Shown here: positions 11,490-22,064 of the stretch, in pieces
How positions within the stretch are numbered: the first letter of the stretch is position 1
Layout of the letters: each line of letters opens with the position of its first letter
NCBI GenBank assembly: GCA_949752795.1
Contig: OX457061.1
Span: 36,736,338 to 36,800,337, forward strand
DNA length: 64,000 nucleotides
Source: Hyperoodon ampullatus
Lineage: Eukaryota; Chordata; Mammalia; Artiodactyla; Ziphiidae
Direction: 5' to 3'
Notes under the pieces: model-generated
Databases searched by the model: none
What the model was told of the DNA's origin: nothing
Seen by the model: only the letters and a program-made list of their open reading frames with translations
Made by a program: the position numbers and the translations under genes

Positions 11490-11700
11490 ATCCCAGATTT
11501 AAATACTGGCTAAGCTACATAGTAATTGGATGACTATGGACAAATAATTCATCTGAGTCTCAGTTTCTTCATCTGTAAATTAAGGATAATAGTATCCACT
11601 TTGTAGGGAGGTTTTGAAGATTAAATTAAATCAGGTATACAGAGTATCTAACACAATGCCTAGCACAAAGAGAAGCTCTATAAATGATAGTTCCCATCTT
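11490..11700 (+). mobile_element. MIR SINE
   Basis: Sense MIR: actatggacaaataattcat, tcagtttcttcatctgtaaa, aggataatagtatcc, and the 3' part 'cacaatgcctagcacaaag'. Confidence 0.88.
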
Positions 11701-12129
11701 TTGCATTAGTGAATTTCAGAATCAGAAAAATATTAAAGGTCATCCAATAAAACTCTTCTGCTTTTCTGTTGCCAGAATCACCTATTGTACCTCCAAGACA
11801 CGTGACCTTCCAACTTCTGCTTTGAATCTATCCAAGAAGTTTCGAGGTTCTTGTTGAAACTGAGCTGAAATACAATCTCAGGGACTTCTGCTATGTGGAA
11901 TAGCAACCACTTGCCCACGTGCAGGAGTAGCACTCTGGTTGTGTAGACACGCGCCGCACAGCTCCGGGAGCTGCAGTTCACGTAGACTACAATGTAAATG
12001 GTGCCCCCTGGAGTTGAGCAGTGTGATGGCCCTGTCTCTGTAATAGTCATCCAAATATTTGGTGTCAACATTATATTCCTTTGAGTCTTTTCTTCTCCAA
12101 TGAAAACCTCCAAATTCCTCTATCACACC
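11701..12129. other. No recognised feature
   Basis: Unique-looking DNA. A 111-codon minus-strand frame (11778-12113) has no recognisable domain. Confidence 0.45.
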
Positions 12130-12420
12130 TCACGTGACAAGTTTTATATCTCCCATCACTCTAGTCACTCTTCTCTGAATGCTCAGCTATGTGGTACCTG
12201 GATGTGGACACAGTGCTTTAGTCATCATACAACCAGTTTGGAGAATTGAGACTCACTCTTCACATCTCATGCTGCTAAGCTATATTTTCCCACCACCACC
12301 CCGTCCTGTACATGCATGATTTGTTTTATGATTTTAGTTTTCACTTATTCCAACAACAGGACTTTATATTTGCCTCTGAAATTTCATCTCACTAGGTTCA
12401 GCTCATCCTTCCAGATGGCA
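12130..12420 (-). mobile_element. L3/CR1-type LINE fragment (RT region)
   Basis: Resembles the antisense RT-domain region of mammalian L3/CR1: 'ctcttctctgaatgctcag', then 'caggactttatatttgcc' and 'aaatttcatctcactaggtt'. Together with 13690-14150 it appears to be one ancient LINE broken by younger insertions. Confidence 0.6.
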
Positions 12421-12429
12421 AAGATTTCT

Positions 12430-12524
12430 CTTTTTTTAATAAGAAATAGACATTTTTATTGAAGTATAGTTGATTTACAATGTTGTGTGAATTTCTGCTG
12501 TACAGCAAAGTGATTCAGTTATAC

Positions 12525-12590
<66 letters not shown>

Positions 12591-12814
12591 TCCTTTTTAT
12601 ATTCTTTTCCATCATGGTTTATCACAGCATATTGACTATAGTTCCTTGTGCTATACAGTAGGAGCTTGTTGTTTATCCATGCTATATACAATAATTTGCA
12701 CCTGCTAACCCCAAACTCCCAGTCCCTCCCTCCCCCACACCTCCTCCCACTAGGCAACCACAAGTCAGTTCTGTGAGTCTGTTTCTATTTCATAGATAAG
12801 TTCATTCGTGGGTG
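12430..12814 (-). mobile_element. L1 3' UTR with AT microsatellite
   Basis: Antisense L1 3' end (ttttattgaagtatagttga, tgtacagcaaagtgattcag, gtgctatacagtaggagc), truncated at about 12811. Flanked by aagatttct at 12421-12429 and 12815-12823. Inserted into the L3/CR1 element. Confidence 0.9.
12531..12587. repeat. (AT)n microsatellite, about 28 units
   Basis: Uninterrupted AT dinucleotides inside the L1 3' UTR, expanded from the element's own 'acatatacatat' stretch. The length suggests it is polymorphic. Confidence 0.97.
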
Positions 12815-12940
12815 AAGATTTCTTTGTAACGTACAACATACTCATTCTCTGCTGGTGGTACAAAGATTGCTCAAGACTCACAGGACAAAGGACAGAGCTT
12901 TTTACTCCACTCTTAGAAAATTCTCTCCAACTTGATGTAG

Positions 12941-13041
12941 ATTCTTTTTCCTTCCTTCCTTCCTCCCTCCCTCTCTCTCTCTTTCTCTTTCTTTCTTCCT
13001 TCCTTCCTTTCTTTCTTTTTCTTTCTTTCTCTTCACCTTTT
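12941..13041. repeat. Polypyrimidine (CCTT/CTTT/CT) tract
   Basis: About 100 bp of almost pure C/T with mixed 2-4 bp units, immediately before the SINE at 13042. Confidence 0.9.
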
Positions 13042-13239
13042 TGTTTTGTTTTGTTTTTTTGTTTGGTTTTTTTGGCCTCTCCCATTGTGGAGCACAGGCT
13101 CCAGACGTGCAGGCTCAGCGGCCATGGCTCATGGGCCCAGCTGCTCCGCGACATGTGGGATCTTCCCGGACTGGGGCACAAACCCGTGTCCCCTGCATCG
13201 GCAGGCGGACTCTCAACCAGTGCGCCACCAGAGAAGCCC
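13042..13239 (-). mobile_element. CHR-type SINE (short class)
   Basis: Antisense copy lacking the usual gcggtacgcgggcc next to the tail, which is a T/G-rich run. Near-perfect duplication tctcttcac[c/a]tttt at 13028-13041 and 13240-13253. Confidence 0.92.
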
Positions 13240-13253
13240 TCTCTTCACATTTT

Positions 13254-13689
13254 GATACTTGTTGCACTGGCAACGAGTTAAGATGTCTCTTTCTTGACCA
13301 CAGTCATGTTATGGGACACTGTGACAAGTTTCTTATTCAGGTTATTTATTGCTTCAGCCAACAGTTATGCAGCACAAGCTTTGTCTTGGCATTGTGCTAG
13401 ATACTTGCAGTACAGGCAATGTTGTGCTGGTAACTGTTTAACAACCAACAGCCCAGGGGGTCGGGTGGGGGAAACACGGTTTGTAGTATTTGCTGATTTC
13501 TGTGGTGTGACTACTTCCAACATGGCAGCTTCCAAACTATAAATGTGATGCCACTGAACATGTTGTTGGGAAGAAATGTGCACAAATAGCTCTCGTGAGC
13601 CAGCGTGAGCCAACTCCAGCACACCACTGATGATGTACAGGTGAACCAAACAAAACTCTGTGACATATTTACAGTCTGCTGATGCATGA
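13254..13689. other. No confident feature
   Basis: A short phrase near 13390-13410 (cattgtgctagatact) is L2/MIR-like but too brief to call. The rest is unrecognised and may include more of the split LINE. Confidence 0.4.
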
Positions 13690-14150
13690 TGTCTATCTTC
13701 CATCTAGATCTACCATGGAGAAACTATGTCAGTGGAGGAAATAAGATTTGTCTGATATGTTTTGTTCTCAATGAACCCATGTTGTTTCATAATTGCGATG
13801 AACTCTTCTAGATGCTTTGAAACATTCTTTTCCATACTTCTTTCAAAATTATTTCCAGAAGCAATGTGAACTCATTCACCTACAGTCTAGAGAATCTATC
13901 TTCTCCCTTTTAAAAATTGTTACTTGGTTTTGTCCATTTCTAGTGTTCTAACTCTTTTACTAGTCCCCATAAATCCTCAGAACTCTCCATGAGCAATTTG
14001 GAAATCTAATTCTTAAATTCTCTTAGTATCTTGGGGTGAATTCCATCCTGATCCAGGAGCCCAGAGCTCATACTGCCTCTTCACTTATCTTGAGCTTTGA
14101 GTCCAAACAGTGTTGATTCTTCTCTTTTGAATCCAAAGATCTTTTTACTT
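13690..14150 (-). mobile_element. L3/CR1-type LINE fragment (upstream RT part)
   Basis: Antisense match to a part of the L3/CR1 RT ORF further 5' in the element: 'gaggaaataagatttgtctg', 'ctcaatgaacccatgttg', 'atcttggggtgaattccat'. Order and orientation fit the fragment at 12130-12420, with about 1.2 kb of younger sequence between. Confidence 0.65.
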
Positions 14151-14224
14151 GATGAGAATGATAGAAGGAAAGTAAGGGTAAGGATACTTTCTCCATTTTT
14201 CTATGGCAGATAGTCTTTGTTCAC

Positions 14225-14742
14225 TGTGATAGTTAGGAGAAGCTCCCTCTCCACCCCCCACCAAAGAGGTCCACATTCTAATCCCTGGATTAGGGGGGAT
14301 ATGTTATGTTACATGTAAACATGTTATATTGTATGGCAAGGAGAAATTAAGGTTGCATGGGGAATTAAAGTTGCTAAACAGCAGGTCTTAAGATCCAAGA
14401 CATTATCCTGGATTATGCAGATGAGCCTAAAGTAATTACTAAGGTCCTTTAAGTGTAGAAGAGAGAGGCAGAAAAGATTTAAGGATGCTATATTGATGGC
14501 TTTGAAGATGGAGGAAGGGACCACAAGCCAAGGAAGCAGGTAGCCCCGGAAGCTGAAAAAAGGCAAGGAAACAGATTCTCTTCTAGAGACTTCAGAAGGA
14601 AAATAGCCCTTCTGACACAGATTTTAGCCCAGTGAAACCCATTTCTGATTTCTGACCTCCAGAATAGTAAGATAATAACTTGGTATTTTTAAGCCACCAA
14701 GTTGGTGGTAATTTGTCACAGCATCCATAGAAAACTCATACA
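14225..14742 (-). mobile_element. MLT1-type (ERVL-MaLR) solo LTR
   Basis: On the minus strand it starts TGTATGAGTTTTCTATGG and carries 'acaaattaccaccaactt', 'ataatccaggata'-like text and 'gattagaatgtggacctctt', ending ...TATCACA. This is the MLT1 layout (TGT...ACA) with about 518 bp. No internal MaLR sequence adjoins it. Confidence 0.8.
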
Positions 14743-14747
14743 ATGAC

Positions 14748-15779
14748 CCATTCCAGACCTCCTTCTCCCTGGCCGTCTTCCCTTAGAGAGGCTAGAAATT
14801 CCAATACTTGCTATGTCCGCAGTTCTGTGCTGTTCTAATCCATCAGCAAAAACATGATGGGGATTAGACAGCACTTTCACCAATGTATGGTGTTCTAGAA
14901 ACCCAGAGGACCTTGGCCACTGAAAAAAGTGCTTTGACTATCAAGACTTGCCCTCTCACCAGAGCCTGATGGGGGGTATAGTGCTCCCCTCTACAGTGTT
15001 ATGCTCAGCTGTTGTCACATCCGATGTGGGAGCCCTCCAGCTACACAGCTCTATCTTTACGTGACACATGCACACACAGCCCCTTTTCTCAAGGTGTCTT
15101 CATATCACTGAGTGCTACATCTGACAAGTTTCCAAACTTGACCATCTCATCTACCTGGAACCACCTTTCCCTACAATGTCAGTGTCCCAGCCCCTGAGAG
15201 CAGAAGTCTCACCTCATCCTAGTTATTTCTTTCAGAGGGGGAAAAAAAACACACACCCTACCTTATGACAGTAAAAGTGCATTTTGCTTCCTAATACCCC
15301 TGAGGCAATGACCCCATTAGGGCATGATTCTCGTAAATTTCACTTCACTTTTTGATTAGTATTGCTTCTCCACCCTTGCTTCTCTAACCGCTTCCTCTCC
15401 CCTAGCACCTACCATGAAACTATCAGCAAAGCAAAGTAAGGACTTTGCCACACACTCGGGTTTTACACGAATGAGAATTTCAGGAGAGGGTGGAGAGGGA
15501 GCCATATCTGGCCCTTTCCTTCCCTGCAGTTGGGTGGGCAGCCCACAGTTCCTTCCCACGACCACAGTACTTATTTCTTTCTCCTTTTTTGTCCTTCTCT
15601 ACATGCCCTCCATTGAGCCTCTAGCCTAAGGGTAATCAGTTTCCACACCACCATAAATTACCCCTTGAGTAGGTCTGCTCCGCTCCCTTCCATCTCTGTG
15701 TCCCATTCTTTGGTTTCATGCCTCAGAGTCTCTGGAACTGTATTCACTCAGTTGATTACTCATGCTCTGTACTCATGTA
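14748..15779. other. No recognised feature
   Basis: Unique-looking DNA; small open frames on both strands near 15356-15629 lack recognisable domains. Confidence 0.5.
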
Positions 15780-16425
15780 CCCTCTGTTTATTACTCACTG
15801 ATACATCCTAGGTGCTGTGGACAATCAAAGCTGCTTCATGTGACACGAGTCCTGCCTCATAGTCCATAGTCCAGTTGGGAGATTACCAGATGACTTTGCG
15901 GTGAGGTAGAAAATGATAGATGCTTTAAGAAAAGAATTGAGGGACTTGCCTGGTGGTCCAGTGGTTAAGACTCCATGCTTCCACTTCAGGGGGCATGGGT
16001 TCAATCCCTGGTCAGGGAACTAAGATCCCACATGCCCCGCGGCCAAAAAAGAAAAGAAAAAAAATTGAGAACTTACAGTGGGAACTCAGACGTGGGCAGA
16101 GAGGTCGCTCCCAGTTTGAAGAGAGGCCTCAAAGAAGAGGGACTTCAGAGCTAGATCTGGAAAATGGGAGTGATTTAGAGATGTAGCATTTCAGGCAGGG
16201 GAGGCTATCACGTGAGCAAAGAGGTGTGATAAAGCTGGGCATATCCATGAAAAAGAATAAAGTTTAGCTTGGACAAAACATTGCGTAGTGGGTGGCAGAG
16301 TGGGAGATAAGACTAGAAATGGCCAGACCTTGGAGGGTTGTAAAGTCAGCAAACAGGACTTGGCCTTTCAGCTGTAATCAATGAGAGTCTTGAAAGTTTG
16401 GTGAGTAAGAAGTCAAGTCACGTAA
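15780..16425. mobile_element. Ancient interspersed repeat, family unresolved
   Basis: Outside the embedded SINE, the sequence follows a pattern common in mammalian ancient repeats (cctaggtgctgtggacaat; gcatttcaggcaggggagg; cagctgtaatcaatgagagt). I recognise the type but not the family. Confidence 0.4.
15941..16063 (+). mobile_element. CHR-1 type SINE
   Basis: gggacttgcctggtggtcca ... ccctggtcagggaactaaga ... gcggcc, then an A-rich tail. Flanks share aattgag (about 15934-15940 and 16064-16070). Confidence 0.9.
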
Positions 16426-16427
16426 TT

Positions 16428-16690
16428 TGTTTTTTTTTTTATTATTGGAGTATAGTTGATTAACAATGTTACGTTAGTTTCAGGTGTACAGCAAAGTGAT
16501 TCAGTTATACATATACATGTATCTATTCTTTTTCAAATTCTTTTCCCATTTAGGTTATTATGGAATATTGAGCAGAGTTCCCTGTGCTATACAGTAGGTC
16601 CTTGTTCGTTATCTATTTTAAATATAGCAGTGTGTACATGTCAATCCCAAACTCCCAGTCTAGCTCTCCCCCACGCCCCCAGTAAGGTCA
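16428..16690 (-). mobile_element. L1 3' UTR, truncated
   Basis: Poly-T then attggagtatagttgattaa, gtacagcaaagtgattcag, gtgctatacagtaggtcc. Truncated inside the 3' UTR near 16685. No clear duplication. Confidence 0.88.
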
Positions 16691-16842
16691 GGTACTTTGA
16701 AAAAAAATCTATAATAACCACTACCTTTTTTTAAAAAGAGAGAGAGAAAGTTGGTGTTCAGTAATTTGACTAAGTTGTATAGGTTGCCATCTAAGTTCTG
16801 ATAGCTCTCAATTTTTTTTTTTTAAACACAAGTTCTGAATTA

Positions 16843-16966
16843 GGGACTTCTCTGGTGGTCCAGTGGTTAAGACTCCACGCTTCCACTGCAGGGGGCGCGG
16901 GTTCAATCCCTGGTCGGGGAACTAAGATCCCATATGCCTTGTGATGCGGCCAAAGGAAAAAAAGAA
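16843..16966 (+). mobile_element. CHR-1 type SINE
   Basis: gggacttctctggtggtcca ... tggtcggggaactaagatcc ... tgatgcggcc, then an A-rich tail. Degraded duplication aagttctgaatta / aagttctaaattt around 16830-16842 and 16967-16979. Carries the best CHR-1 CTCF-like core (16885-16898). Confidence 0.92.
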
Positions 16967-16983
16967 AAGTTCTAAATTTAAAA

Positions 16984-17604
16984 GGGCCAAGTGAAGAAGG
17001 TGTCACTTGGATTCTGAAAGGCCCCAGAGATCAGGGCTGAAAACACAACCTTACCCAGATCCACCAGCACTGGCCTCTTCTAAGCTGTGCAGTCGGAGAT
17101 GAGGAGGAGGTGGCAATTTTCACATGCAACGAGGGCCACAGTGAAAATGACCTTGAAATGACATTCAGGAATCCAGGGTTGTCACTGATTCACAGATACC
17201 TTCCCTTCTCCAAGCCTCAGTTTCCCGTTTGAACCCCGAGGGAGTCCATCCAGGTGACCCCTGAGCATGGGAAGTTCAGTGACCTCTGCCCTGCTGGCTT
17301 CTACAGCGTCTTAGCCTCTCTGCCACTGCCCCCAGCATGGACTTGAAACAAATGCACTCTGTCCTTCTTCCTTATCCCTGGGACTTCTCTCGTCCTAAAG
17401 TGCTGCACGCAGATGTCTGGATTCAGGAAATATCAACTATAACCCCCTCTATTCTATTACCTTCCCAGGTAGTTTTTGGCATGCATGGGAGAGAATGCAG
17501 ATGGGAGTGATGCTGGCGTGGGAAAATCTTAAAGAAAACCAACTACAACTCTTTTTCCAAGGAAGGCCTGCCATGGAGTACTGTTTAGAAAGTGGCTTTT
17601 AGAG
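16984..17604. other. No recognised feature
   Basis: Unique-looking DNA; a MIR-like phrase near 17210-17235 (ccaagcctcagtttccc) is too short to call. Confidence 0.45.
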
Positions 17605-17616
17605 AAAGCACAGCTT

Positions 17617-17733
17617 GGGAATTCCCTGGTAGTCCAGTGGTTAGGACTCCCGTGCTTTCACTGCCAAGGGCAAGGGTTCGATCCCTGGTCAGGAAACTAA
17701 GATCCGGCAAGTGGCCAGAAAACAAACAAACAA
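17617..17733 (+). mobile_element. CHR-1 type SINE
   Basis: gggaattccctggtagtcca ... gggttcgatccctggtcag (perfect Pol III B-box), tail of AAAC units. Duplication aaagca[ca/tg]gctt at 17605-17616 and 17734-17745. Confidence 0.93.
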
Positions 17734-17745
17734 AAAGCATGGCTT

Positions 17746-18329
17746 ACTCGGTTGTGTTAAGCTGAGAAGTGTCAGGTAGGCTGGGAATGACAGTCATCTT
17801 CTTTATGGAGTCTGGTCTAGGATGGGAAGTCGCATTAGAAAATGGCCCTTTAAGAAGGGCTTTACTCTTCACAGATTCTTTGGTCCCAATACTTCTAGTT
17901 GCAGGTGGGTCTGGGACATATCTAACTGGTTTGGAAATGCAGCTGTCAATCTTTAGGCATCAGCTGAGGGGCAGGACAGTGCTGAGAAGCCGGCAGTAGA
18001 GAGAGAGTAGAGGCAGAAGTAGGGATGGGGAGGGAAGAGGAGGTAGGCAGGGTCCTAAAACTCCCCAAGATCCTGCAACCCAGCCTGGCTAGGAGTGGGT
18101 CATAGCCCTTGATCTTGCAGAGAAGACACCCCATCTTCCCTGGCAACAATATCTATACTCCGGAGATAGGTGCCTTCTCAAACCTAAGCCAAATACTGGG
18201 CCGAAGGCAAGGGCTCATCTGTTGGTCGTCTTCCATACAGACCACTCACCAAAACGATGGCATGGGGCCAAGCCTGGCATGGCTAAGTTAGAGGGTCCTT
18301 GGAGGGTACCTAGGTGAAGCCCCCTCTCT
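17746..18329. other. No recognised feature
   Basis: Unique-looking DNA; no repeat or exon recognised. Confidence 0.5.
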
Positions 18330-18425
18330 ACCAAGGAGGAAAATTAGGTTCAGAGACAGGAAGGGGTTTGTCAAAATCATTCATCTAGCAAGTAGCTGCA
18401 CTAGAACTTGATGGCAAGCCTTCTT
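18330..18425 (-). mobile_element. MIR fragment (weak)
   Basis: Antisense MIR-like text (aggaaaattaggttcagaga ... catctagcaagtagctgcac) immediately before a sense MIR. Confidence 0.5.
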
Positions 18426-18432
18426 AAACAAG

Positions 18433-18672
18433 GTGCAGTGATGAAGAAAACATTGGCTTTTGAGCCAGCCAACATGGGTTCAAATCCTGCCTCTATCTCA
18501 ACTAGCTGAGAGATTTGACCAACTCTTAACCTCCTTCAGCCTCAGCTGTCCCATTTATAAAAACGGAGACTCAGAATCTAACCTCACAGAGTTGTTGCAA
18601 TGCTTAAATGAAATAATAAATGAAATGAACTTAACAGAGTAGACTCACATATAGTAAGTACTCAGTCCATGT
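18433..18672 (+). mobile_element. MIR SINE, near full length
   Basis: Sense MIR: ttgagccagccaacatgg, gggttcaaatcctgcctct, cagctgtcccatttataaa, cacagagttgttgcaatgc and the tail 'agtaagtactcagt'. Confidence 0.9.
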
Positions 18673-19374
18673 TAGGAGAAAAAAAATCCAGGTTATTTCC
18701 TCAACCCCCTGCAGTAAACACCTCCCACCCTCCATTCTTGCCCCCAGACCAAACTATACTAAGTAGATAATACTGAGTTTTTCCATAGCTGGTCGTAGGC
18801 ACCACTCCTTTGGTTTTGTTCAAAGCACGGGTCAGGGAGAGAAAGAAGAAGAGGGCCTCACTCCATAAGCCCCTACCCCCTTGCATGCTCAGTCTATTTA
18901 CACTGGGGTCGCAAATGTAAGTATCAGCAGAGAACAGACAAGTATGTAAACAAGTGAAGCAGGCCAGGTGAGATGTGTGACTAATTGGAGACTACAATTT
19001 GATCCTGGAGCCATAAAACTGCCTTTGCTTGCACTTCCTGTGATATTGAGGGTTGATAGCAAAACAGCCATATGGAACCAGCCATATTTTGAATCATTAG
19101 AATGCTTGCAATGTCACCTTTGTAAGAACAGGTGGAAAATTCTTGACTGATACACCTATCAGTACTAGGTGGGTACCTCTTAACCAGTGATCTGGGCTTT
19201 TATCACCTTGACACAGTGAACTGTGTAAGCAACAAGATGTACTTGTATGAGCTGCACTGTTGACAACTCAGAGGGAAACATGTGGCCATGTACAGAGACA
19301 TGTGAGTCACTATGTGTTTTAGCTTTTTTCCTTTCTTTTATCCTACCTAATTTTTAAAAAATTCCTTACTTCCA
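18673..19374. other. No recognised feature
   Basis: Unique-looking DNA; no coding or repeat signal recognised. Confidence 0.5.
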
Positions 19375-19528
19375 TTAAGGAAGAAATTGTGCATAGTGCA
19401 ATATACTCAAACAAAAACGTATAAAATGAATTGTATAGTTACAATTCCCTTATAGAACCACCCCTTCAGAAATAATCTCAACAAAAGTTTGATAGATTCT
19501 CTTCCAGTTTTATGTTATTACCCACACG
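19375..19528 (-). mobile_element. Possible old L1M 3'-UTR fragment
   Basis: Weak antisense resemblance to old L1 3' ends (ttatagaaccaccccttcag ... tctcttccagttttatg). Confidence 0.35.
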
Positions 19529-19529
19529 C

Positions 19530-19931
19530 TGTATTAATTTGCTAGGGCTGCCATAACAAAATACCACAGACTAGGTAACTTAAACAACAGAAATTTATTT
19601 TCTCACAATTCTGGAGGCCAGAAGTCTGAGGTCAAGGTGTCAACAGGGTTAGTTTCTTCTGAGGCCTCTCTCCTTGGCTTGTAGATGGCCATCTTCTCCC
19701 TGTGTCTTCACATGGCCTTCCCTGTGTGTGTCTGTGTCCTAAATTCCTTTTCCTATAAAGACACTAGTCAAATGGGATTAGAGTCCCACCATAATGACTT
19801 CATTTAACCTTAATCACCTCTTTAAAGACCTTATCTCCAAATACAGTCACGTCCTGAAATACTGGGGATTAGGCTTTAACATATTAATTGGGGGGCAAAG
19901 GCTGGGGGGTGAGTGGAATCCAACCCATAGT
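19530..19931 (+). mobile_element. MLT1/MaLR-like LTR
   Basis: Starts TGTATTAATTTGCTAGGGCT, then cagaaatttattttctcac, ttctggaggccagaagtctg, ttatctccaaatacagtcac, and ends near 'ccaacccatag'. LTR-like start and length, but I am unsure which MaLR subfamily it is. Confidence 0.65.
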
Positions 19932-20209
19932 GGTATAAGTGTGTGTGTGTGTGTCACATAACAATTTTTTTTCTGTACAGTTCTGCAATTTTCTTCTCTC
20001 ACTTAAAGTAGTTTCAACATGTTTTCAAGTCAGAAGAGGTATATCTTCCTGAAGAGGCTGAGCTATTGAGTATTTTGCTTTTTCATCCCATATATAGAGC
20101 AAGGGAGAAGGGGGTTGAGAACCACCATGGAGCCAACACCCAACAGCATCAGTCAAAAGGATATTCTAGCTCTTCACTGACTCTCTTCCTTCTTCTTCTG
20201 ACTGCTTTT

Positions 20210-20415
20210 TTTGTGTGTGTGTGTGGTACGCGGGCCTCACTGTTGTGGCCTCTCCTGTTGCGGAGCACAGGCTCCGGACATGCAGGCTCAGTGGCTATGG
20301 CTCACGGGCCTATGGCTCACGAAGATCCTCCGTGGGATCTTCCCAGACTGGGGCACGAACCCATGTCCCCTGCATCGGCAGGCAGACTCTCAACCAGTGA
20401 GCCACCAGGGAAGCC
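20210..20415 (-). mobile_element. CHR-type SINE with internal rearrangement
   Basis: Antisense short-class copy with a (GT)n-interrupted tail. The centre is rearranged: ctatggctcacg appears at 20295-20306 and 20310-20321, followed by a 7-bp perfect hairpin (20322-20341) replacing the normal ccgctccgcggcatg. Duplication cttct[g/a]actgctttt at 20195-20209 and 20416-20430. Confidence 0.9.
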
Positions 20416-20430
20416 CTTCTAACTGCTTTT

Positions 20431-21119
20431 ATTTCTTTGTGCTTTCATCTGAAGTTTACGTGATTTTCTTAAGCTCGTTCTTCACATCACACATAAAGTC
20501 GGCTACTGCATAAATTATGCTCTGTTTGCTATTTCCATGCGATAATATATTCGTTCTAACATGCTCTTTTGTCCTTGCTTTCTTTTCTTAGCTCTTCTAG
20601 CATCCTTGTTTTATCTCATTCAATTGATTTATTACCACATCTTTTATCTCATTTTTTTTTTTCACAGAGGTCACATGCTCTTTCTTTTCTGTGAAAAGTA
20701 CAAGGCAGGTGTTGTCTGAAAGCCCCTGCTGCTTCCTGGGACATTTTCTCCAAGTCTTCTGTTTGATTCTCAATCATGGGTGTGGTTCCTCCTTTACTCC
20801 CCTCCTGTGTCTTTGGATTCCCTGTAGATTCTGGCTCTAGTTCTTAAAAATGGACAGTGATGTCCTATGTTCAGCCTTTCAATGGTGTGTGTGTGCGTGT
20901 GTGTGTGAGTGCCTACGTGCACACATACATGCAGGAGTCTTGAGGGGCTGGTGTTCGTGAATTTTGTCTCAACTCCCTTCCTCTGGAATCTGATCTTGTT
21001 GGGGCCCACATGGTCCTGTGGGCACGCCTTCAGCTTTTAGATTGTCCCCATTCCTTTGCAGGCTCAGTCAGGCCCCTTGAGCATTGCTTTGATGTGGTAG
21101 TCAAAGCTATTCTGGTGTC
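20431..21119. other. Unrecognised DNA with a short (GT)n
   Basis: No repeat family recognised apart from an interrupted GT run at about 20885-20908. Confidence 0.5.
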
Positions 21120-21420
21120 TTTAATTCCATGATTAGAAAAGATTTTCTTGCCTTCAGATTATATAAATATTCATCTATATATTCTTCTAGAAAGTCCAAA
21201 GGGACTCCAAATTCATATTCTACCCCCAATGGCTAGTCAACTTTTCCAATGTCATTTTTCTATTATCCAAATCTTTCCTGTCTACAGAATATTCTGAAGA
21301 GTGTTTATATATATATAGTGTGTATAATACACTGAATAATGTATAGACATAGGACTTTTCTAGGCTTTTCTTTCAGTCTCATTAACATAGCTCTTCTAGC
21401 TATATCTATTTTCAGAACAC
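21120..21420 (-). mobile_element. Old L1M ORF2 fragment
   Basis: Antisense old L1: aaaagattttcttgccttca, tatattcttctagaaagtcc, then ataggacttttctaggc. Diverged. Confidence 0.6.
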
Positions 21421-21781
21421 TAATATTCAAAATCATATTATATTATATTGCATTGTAGTATGTTATACCTAATTATTGAATATATATAAAATTTTAGCTT
21501 TATGAATACAGGAAATCAAAAATTGGATAAGTTACATAAAATCTTCCACTGCTGTCTCCTTCCACTTAGACCCCCATTTGCTAGGTCTTGTCATAATGCT
21601 GACCTGAATGGAGCACAATAGATTTGTGCCAAACAAGAAAACCCAGAATTTTTTTCTCTTGTCTGTGGGGAAGGCTACCTAGAGCAGGGCAAAGGAACTC
21701 ATGCTGTGACTCAAGAGGTATAAATTTGTCCAAAGTTATCAAATTTTTATTTTAATGTAACAGAGGGGGAAAGCCTTATAT
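21421..21781. other. AT-rich, no recognised feature
   Basis: AT-rich DNA, possibly a continuation of the old L1; not resolvable by eye. Confidence 0.4.
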
Positions 21782-21791
21782 AGATATTTTA

Positions 21792-22054
21792 TTTATTTTT
21801 TTTTATAGATCATTGTTGGAGTATAATTGCTTCACAATACTGTGTTAGTTTCTGTTGTACAACAAAGTGAATCAGCCATATGCATACATATATCCCCATA
21901 TCCCCTCCTTCTTGAGCCTCCCTCCCACCCTCCCCATCCCACCCCTCTAGATGGTCACAAAGCACAGAGCTGGTCTCCCCGTGCTATGCTGCTGCTTCCC
22001 ACTACTTATCTATTTTACACTTGGTAGTGTATATATTGCAGCACTATTTACAAC
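21792..22054 (-). mobile_element. L1 3' UTR with tiny inverted 5' patch
   Basis: Antisense 3' UTR of the 'gctttacaat' L1 type (ggagtataattgcttcacaa, tagatggtcacaaagcac). It is followed by about 17 bp in the opposite sense (tgcagcactatttacaa, normally in ORF2). Bounded by agatatttta at 21782-21791 and 22055-22064, so both parts are one insertion. Confidence 0.85.
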
Positions 22055-22064
22055 AGATATTTTA

